Assembly: GCA_964484935.1 (NCBI GenBank)
Contig: CAZAFW010000051.1
Coordinates: forward strand, 1-10,227
Reading direction: 5' to 3'
Source: BM714 sp964484935
GTDB taxonomy: Bacteria > Bacillota > Clostridia > Peptostreptococcales > BM714
DNA length: 10,227 bases
Part shown: positions 6,891 to 10,227 of the stretch, in pieces
Layout of the letters: each line of letters opens with the position of its first letter
Position numbering within the stretch: position 1 is the first letter of the stretch
The notes under the pieces: generated by a model
Told to the model about the DNA's origin: nothing
What the model saw: only the letters and a program-made list of their open reading frames with translations
The model's database searches: none
Program-made: the position numbers and the translations under genes

Positions 6891-8072
6891 ATGAATTGTA
6901 ATGATCTCGCTAAATCGGTTCAAGGGGATGTCATTAATTGGAGGAGAGAGCTGCATCAAATTCCAGAAGTGGGCCTTGATTTGCCGCAGACATCTAAATA
7001 TATCTCAGATCAACTAGATAATATGGGAATTCCTCATAGAAAAAATGTTGGTGTATCAGGTATAGTAGGAATTATTGAGGGTAAAAAACCAGGAAAGACC
7101 ATAGCATTAAGAGCAGATATGGATGCCTTGCCAATATTAGAAGAGACAGGTTTGGATTTTGCATCAACAAATGGAAATATGCATGCTTGTGGGCATGATT
7201 GTCATTCTGCGATACTGTTAGGCGTTGCAAAGATTCTAAATAAAAACAAAGATAATATGACGGGAAATGTTAAACTGATCTTTCAACCAGCAGAAGAGGG
7301 ACCTGGTGGAGCTAAACCTATGCTAGATGATGGAGCTTTTGAAAATCCCAAAGTAGACGGTGTAATGGGCCTTCATATTGGGGGGATAACTGGAGATAGA
7401 CGAGATGGCCAAGTTATAGTCTCTTATGGAAGCATGATGGCTTGCTTGGATAGATTTAAAATGACAATAAAAGGAAAAGGAAGCCATGGGGCATATCCGG
7501 AAAACAGTATAGACCCAATATCTATAACATCACAAATCATCGGGAATGTACAAACTATTATAAGTCGAGAAATTAGTCCTACAGATCCTGCAGTTATAAC
7601 CTTTGGAATGATTAAAGGTGGTAGCCAATACAATATTATCCCAGACACTGTAGAATTAGAAGGCACAGTTAGAGCTGTAGACCAAACAGTAAGAGCGAAT
7701 TTAGCAAAAAGATTTAAGGAAATTTCAAAAAGTGTAGCAGATGGAATGAGAGGTTCGGTAGAAATCGATTATACTTTTGGCTATCCTCCAGTGATAAACA
7801 ATTCAGAGATAACAAAACAATTTGTGGATTCTGCGAAAAAAGTTATGCCTGAGGACGAGATAATAGAAATAAAAAAACCTGTTATGGGTGGAGAAGATAT
7901 GGCTTACTTTATTAATGAAGTTCCTGGAACTTTCTTTTTCTTAAGTTCACATCAACCTGTAGATGGAATTTTGTATCCACATCATAATAGCAAATTCGCA
8001 GTAAATGAAGATATATTCAAAAGAGGTGTGGCGCTATTACTACAAGCTACAAATGATTGGCTTGAAAAATAA
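6891..8072 (+). CDS. M20D amidohydrolase (HipO / IAA-amino-acid hydrolase type)
   Basis: A 393-aa cytosolic amidohydrolase of the M20D subfamily. Motifs in order: RRELHQIPEVG (18-28), RADMDALP (74-81), metal-binding C100 and H102 in MHACGHDCH, E135/E136 in QPAEEGPGGA, H162 in GLHIGG, GSHGAYPE in the lid domain (about 198-205), and the last ligand at H364/H365 in YPHHNSKFA. The Cys-His ligand set distinguishes it from the Asp-type M20 enzyme upstream. Family members cleave amides between an acyl or aromatic acid and an amino acid (hippurate, indoleacetyl-amino acids, p-aminobenzoyl-glutamate, N-acetyl amino acids). The start is set at 6891 by GGAGG (6881-6885) 5 nt upstream. An in-frame TTG at 6843 would add 16 residues but has no ribosome site and falls inside an inverted repeat. 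Confidence 0.92.
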   Translation: MNCNDLAKSVQGDVINWRRELHQIPEVGLDLPQTSKYISDQLDNMGIPHRKNVGVSGIVGIIEGKKPGKTIALRADMDALPILEETGLDFASTNGNMHACGHDCHSAILLGVAKILNKNKDNMTGNVKLIFQPAEEGPGGAKPMLDDGAFENPKVDGVMGLHIGGITGDRRDGQVIVSYGSMMACLDRFKMTIKGKGSHGAYPENSIDPISITSQIIGNVQTIISREISPTDPAVITFGMIKGGSQYNIIPDTVELEGTVRAVDQTVRANLAKRFKEISKSVADGMRGSVEIDYTFGYPPVINNSEITKQFVDSAKKVMPEDEIIEIKKPVMGGEDMAYFINEVPGTFFFLSSHQPVDGILYPHHNSKFAVNEDIFKRGVALLLQATNDWLEK

Positions 8073-8077
8073 AATTT

Positions 8078-8122
8078 ACACCCCCAACCCAAACTGATTT
8101 AGTATAGCTGGGTTGGGGGTGT
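8078..8122 (+). terminator. Perfect 14-bp inverted repeat closing the operon
   Basis: ACACCCCCAACCCA (8078-8091) pairs perfectly with TGGGTTGGGGGTGT (8109-8122) across a 17-nt loop, starting 5 nt after the hydrolase stop. It is very GC-rich for this AT-rich region. No T-run follows on the + strand. It probably ends or stabilises the 3' end of the transcript. On the minus strand it is followed by a T-rich tract. Confidence 0.7.
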
Positions 8123-8218
8123 GACAAATTCTTAGACCTTCTATATAAGTACAATCGCTTTAGAGAAATGAATTTAATTTTTTATAATTGGGGAAATGGA
8201 CTTTTGCAATTAGAAAAG
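8123..8218. other. Short non-coding gap before the IS remnant
   Basis: About 95 nt of AT-rich sequence with no start, hairpin or family match that I can see. It separates the operon's end hairpin from the TGAACTG end of the IS3 remnant. Confidence 0.5.
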
Positions 8219-8265
8219 TGAACTGCTATCCGTCAAGTAGACAACTAAAAAAACAAAAAGTATTT

Positions 8266-8299
8266 ACTGCCAATGGTTAAAGATCTGTTGGCAGTTTTT
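8266..8299. terminator. Hairpin terminator inside the IS3 remnant, possibly bidirectional
   Basis: ACTGCCAA (8266-8273) and TTGGCAGT (8288-8295) form a perfect 8-bp stem with a 14-nt loop. Five T (8295-8299) follow on the + strand. On the minus strand a long T-rich stretch follows, the complement of 8245-8265. It sits just after the transposase stop in the minus direction. Confidence 0.65.
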
Positions 8300-8411
8300 A
8301 TGCTGCCAGAAAATATGATTGATGTTTTTCAGAAGGTGTCAGCACTCCAAGATTTCGCTGAACTCTCTGGTTGTCGTAATAATTCATGTAGTCAGTAATC
8401 ATTTGCACCAA
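8298..8411 (-). pseudogene. IS3-family transposase (OrfB), C-terminal fragment
   Basis: Read on the minus strand, the frame ending at the TAA complementary to 8298-8300 gives ITDYMNYYDNQRVQRNLGVL followed by TPSEKHQ and ends FLAA. This is the typical tail of IS3-group OrfB integrases, the (Y/F)N-x-R-x-Q-x-x-LG...P motif that follows the DDE catalytic core. Upstream in this frame a TGA interrupts at about residue 37 from the end, and the expected core, including the last catalytic Glu, is not recognisable. It is a dead fragment with no bearing on the neighbouring genes except as a trace of rearrangement. Confidence 0.78.
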
Positions 8412-8586
8412 ATACAGCATTCATAAGCAGCGAGAAGAGTCTTGAAGAAATTCTTGATTTTATGAACGAGTAACATGCCGATAAAGGATGAATTAGGCAC
8501 TAGAGAGTTAATTTTTTCAGGAAGTTAAGAATTAGGGGTTAATAATGTAAATTATAATTGGTTTTTTATTATGTATAAGCAAAATA
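8412..8586. other. AT-rich non-coding DNA with possible IS debris
   Basis: No gene with start and ribosome site is visible on either strand. The part up to about 8470 could be further out-of-frame IS3 transposase sequence, since the minus strand reads Phe- and Leu-rich fragments next to the recognised tail. I cannot support this residue by residue. The rest is plain AT-rich sequence leading into the ATPase promoter. Confidence 0.3.
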
Positions 8587-8627
8587 CTATTTCCCAAATA
8601 TGAAATTAAGTTGATATTGGGAAATAG
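8587..8627. repeat. Operator-like inverted repeat over the ATPase promoter
   Basis: CTATTTCCCAA (8587-8597) and TTGGGAAATAG (8617-8627) are perfect 11-bp arms. Pairing extends inward with ATAT on each side if one A (8598) is bulged. The right arm lies in the spacer between the -35 and -10 boxes of the ATPase promoter, and the -35 is inside the repeat. This placement is typical of a repressor site; the binding protein is unknown. Confidence 0.6.
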
Positions 8628-8638
8628 AATGGTATAAT
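8611..8638 (+). promoter_or_regulatory. Sigma-A promoter of the ATPase gene
   Basis: TTGATA (8611-8616) and a perfect TATAAT (8633-8638) are separated by 16 nt. Transcription would start near 8645, almost at the ribosome site, giving a leader of only about 15 nt. The gene is therefore an independent transcription unit. Confidence 0.8.
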
Positions 8639-8659
8639 GTTTGTGAAGGTGGTGATGAA

Positions 8660-9850
8660 ATGAAGCTAATTGATAGAGAAAGTTATCTAAATAGGTTAAT
8701 AAGCTTAAAAGGGACACATGATATAAAAGTAATTACTGGCGTAAGACGTTCTGGAAAATCGAAACTGTTGGAAAAATATGTTGCTTGGATTGAAGAGAAT
8801 GAGCCGGAATCCAATATTATTTTTATAGATCTTACAAATTTGAAGTTTGAGTCGCTTAAAGAATATCATGCATTAAATGATTACATTGAAGATAAATATG
8901 ATAGAAAGAAAGAAAACTATGTATTCATTGATGAAGTACAAATGTGTGAGCAGTTTGAGTTGACTATAAACAGCCTGCATTCTACTGAGAAATACGATAT
9001 TTGTGTTACAGGCTCCAATGCATTCCTGTTAAGCAGCGATTTAGCAACATTATTCACAGGTCGTACTTATGAAATAGAAGTATTTCCGTTTTCCTTTTCT
9101 GAATATCTGAGATATTACAAAATGGCAGACATTCAAATAGCATTTGATCGATACATGAAAGAAGGTGGAATGGCAGGCTCATATTTATATGAAAAGCAGG
9201 AAGAGAGGTATAAGTATCTTGCGGATATATTTGACACACTAATTTTACGGGATATTAGGCAAAAGTATAAAATTAGAAATATTGTTCTAATGGATAAGAT
9301 TGCTGAATTTATGATGGATAATATTTCAAATCTGACATCATCAAGAAAGATAGCAGATACACTTACGAAAAATGTTGATAAAATTAATCATAAGACAGTC
9401 GGCGCATATCTTGACTATCTATGCAATGCATTTGCATTTTATAAGGTTAGGAGATATGACATCCGTGGGAAAAAATATTTATCATCCAGTCAAAAGTATT
9501 ATCTGAGTGATCATGCATTTCGGTATGCTAAGTTAGGAACCAGAAATCTTGATTATGGTAGAGTGATTGAAAATATAGTTGCGCTTGAACTAATGAGAAG
9601 AGGCTATGAAATTTATGTAGGTGTGCTATATAAAAAAGAAATTGACTTTGTTGCAGTCAAGCAGACTGAAAAGATCTATATTCAAGTGTCTGATGATATT
9701 TCTAATGAAAAGACTTTTGCGCGAGAAGTTGATTCCTTGCTTAAAATAAAAGATGCATATCCTAAGCTGCTAATTGCAAGAACGAGGCATGAACAGTATC
9801 AGTATGAGGGAATTCAGATTATTGATGTAGCTGAATGGTTAAGCAACTAA
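8660..9850 (+). CDS. AAA_14 / DUF4143 ATP-binding protein
   Basis: A 396-aa ATPase. Walker A is GVRRSGKS (27-34, K33/S34), Walker B is YVFIDEVQ (87-94, D91/E92), and VTGSNAFLL (116-124) has the sensor-type position, followed by the LFTGRTYEIEVFPFSFSEYL block (131-150) that marks this family. The C-terminal half is the DUF4143 region, with a winged-helix-like stretch at about 225-265 and an end segment at about 300-345 (E304, E310, then EIDFVAVK and IYIQV) that resembles a PD-(D/E)XK nuclease-like fold; whether it is catalytic is doubtful because the usual ExK is QV here. The family's role is not established. The start has AAGGTGGTGATG (8646-8657) close upstream. It lies between an IS3 remnant and an IS21 end, 37-40 nt before the latter, with no terminator of its own visible. 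Confidence 0.9.
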   Translation: MKLIDRESYLNRLISLKGTHDIKVITGVRRSGKSKLLEKYVAWIEENEPESNIIFIDLTNLKFESLKEYHALNDYIEDKYDRKKENYVFIDEVQMCEQFELTINSLHSTEKYDICVTGSNAFLLSSDLATLFTGRTYEIEVFPFSFSEYLRYYKMADIQIAFDRYMKEGGMAGSYLYEKQEERYKYLADIFDTLILRDIRQKYKIRNIVLMDKIAEFMMDNISNLTSSRKIADTLTKNVDKINHKTVGAYLDYLCNAFAFYKVRRYDIRGKKYLSSSQKYYLSDHAFRYAKLGTRNLDYGRVIENIVALELMRRGYEIYVGVLYKKEIDFVAVKQTEKIYIQVSDDISNEKTFAREVDSLLKIKDAYPKLLIARTRHEQYQYEGIQIIDVAEWLSN

Positions 9851-9901
9851 AATAATTATTGAGTTTTTGCGTTGAAGAAAAATACCTGTGAATGATACAA
9901 T

Positions 9902-9947
9902 ATTTTTGAGCCATTAGCTGCCCAAATGGGCATAGATTTTTGAGCCA
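9902..9947 (+). repeat. Subterminal direct repeats of the IS21 element
   Basis: ATTTTTGAGCCA occurs at 9902-9913 and again at 9936-9947. Between them is the small palindrome TGCCCAAATGGGCA (9919-9932). Multiple subterminal repeats are a known feature of IS21-family ends, where they serve as transposase binding sites. Confidence 0.8.
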
Positions 9948-9961
9948 CCCAAATACAAATA

Positions 9962-9991
9962 CTATATGATAGAACCAATACTATCGTATAG
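9962..9991 (+). promoter_or_regulatory. Hairpin directly upstream of the istA ribosome site
   Basis: CTATATGATAG (9962-9972) pairs with CTATCGTATAG (9981-9991) as an 11-bp stem with one G-U pair and an 8-nt loop. Its last base touches the GGGGTG ribosome-site region (9991-9996). Such hairpins in insertion sequences often limit transposase translation from read-through transcripts. Here the ATPase gene upstream, which lacks a terminator, would supply that read-through. Confidence 0.6.
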
Positions 9992-10002
9992 GGGTGAAAG
10001 GC

Positions 10003-10227
10003 GTGAAAATCGATATGGAAATCTATGAAGCAATAAGAAAGCTAAGTGTACAAGAGAAAATGTCGCAAAGGGCAATAGCCAAGAAACTTGGCATATCAAG
10101 AAATACAGTGAAGAAATATGTAGATGGAGAATATGTCCCATGGGAACGAAAACCATATACATCAAATGGTTCAGTAAGCGTCAATCGTAACACACATACC
10201 CTAATCAAACAGTTCATGATAGAATCA
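10003..10227 (+). CDS. istA: IS21-family transposase IstA, N-terminal 75 residues (truncated by window)
   Basis: The frame from GTG at 10003 gives an N-terminal helix-turn-helix typical of IstA: IYEAIRKLSVQEKMSQRAIA, then KKLGISRNTVKKYV (27-40), then the DGEYVPWERKP linker. IstA binds the element's ends and carries a DDE integrase core that would lie beyond the window; the helper ATPase gene istB is expected after it. GTG at 10003 is chosen because GAAAGG and GGGGTG lie just upstream. An in-frame ATG at 10015 is the alternative. The frame is open to the last base. This places an apparently intact mobile element immediately after the ATPase gene. Confidence 0.85.
   Translation, partial: MKIDMEIYEAIRKLSVQEKMSQRAIAKKLGISRNTVKKYVDGEYVPWERKPYTSNGSVSVNRNTHTLIKQFMIES

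Larger units (their letters stand above)
8219..8411 (-). mobile_element. IS3-family element remnant (3' end)
   Basis: The sequence from 8219 begins TGAACTGCTATCCGTCAAGT and continues AGACAAC, which looks like the terminal inverted repeat of clostridial IS3-family elements (TGAACTG start, CCGTCAAGTAGACA core). Inside it lies a hairpin with T-rich tails on both sides, and then, on the minus strand, the end of an IS3 transposase. I find neither a matching opposite terminal repeat nor the transposase core upstream, so the copy is truncated. Where it ends on the right is not clear; related debris may continue to about 8520. Confidence 0.75.
9889..10227 (+). mobile_element. IS21-family element, left end (continues past window)
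   Basis: The right edge of the window contains the left part of an IS21-type element: two 12-nt direct repeats, a hairpin, and the start of the transposase gene istA. The exact left tip is uncertain. Candidate TG ends lie at 9887 and 9889, just upstream of the first repeat. No target duplication can be checked because the right end is outside the window. Confidence 0.75.

Noticed and set aside
8532..8717. Minus-strand 61-codon open frame over the ATPase promoter
   Set aside because: It overlaps the promoter, palindrome and ATPase start and has no recognisable product.
1681..10227. A second copy of the guaA 3' end (attR) or an integrase gene
   Set aside because: I scanned for the guaA end sequence and for tyrosine recombinase-like frames and found neither within the window.
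1..10227. CRISPR array, tRNA or rRNA genes
   Set aside because: No regularly spaced repeats and no cloverleaf or rRNA-like sequence were seen.

Overview
The window looks like a low-to-moderate GC Firmicute of the Clostridia type, probably an amino-acid or peptide fermenting anaerobe. This is inferred from strong AGGAGG-type ribosome sites, AT-rich codon use, a DUF5058-type membrane protein, and clostridial-type IS3 and IS21 sequences. No species can be named from the sequence alone.

Bases 1-1755 are the housekeeping end: the 3' end of guaB (IMP dehydrogenase), a complete guaA (GMP synthase) 15 nt later, and a strong intrinsic terminator. After that terminator the composition drops sharply towards A+T, and everything downstream looks like accessory DNA.

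Bases 1963-8122 hold what I read as one functional unit, all on the + strand: a PucR/CdaR-family regulator; two small polytopic membrane proteins of about 230 aa each (the first DUF5058-like, the second unnamed); an ArgE/DapE-type M20 metallohydrolase; and, after a structured 257-nt spacer, an M20D (HipO/IAA-amino-acid hydrolase type) amidohydrolase. The unit ends in a perfect 14-bp inverted repeat. My inference is that the membrane pair is an uncharacterised heteromeric transporter for N-acylated or otherwise conjugated amino acids or short peptides, that the two hydrolases release the free amino acid inside the cell, and that the PucR-type protein senses the substrate. The layout parallels abgABT (two M20 hydrolases plus a dedicated transporter) but with a different kind of transporter.

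Bases 8219 to the end are a mobile or plastic zone: the 3' remnant of an IS3-family element (terminal repeat plus a broken transposase end, minus strand), an AAA_14/DUF4143 ATPase gene with its own strong promoter and an overlapping palindrome, and the left end of an IS21-family element (subterminal repeats, a hairpin, and the istA start) that runs off the window.
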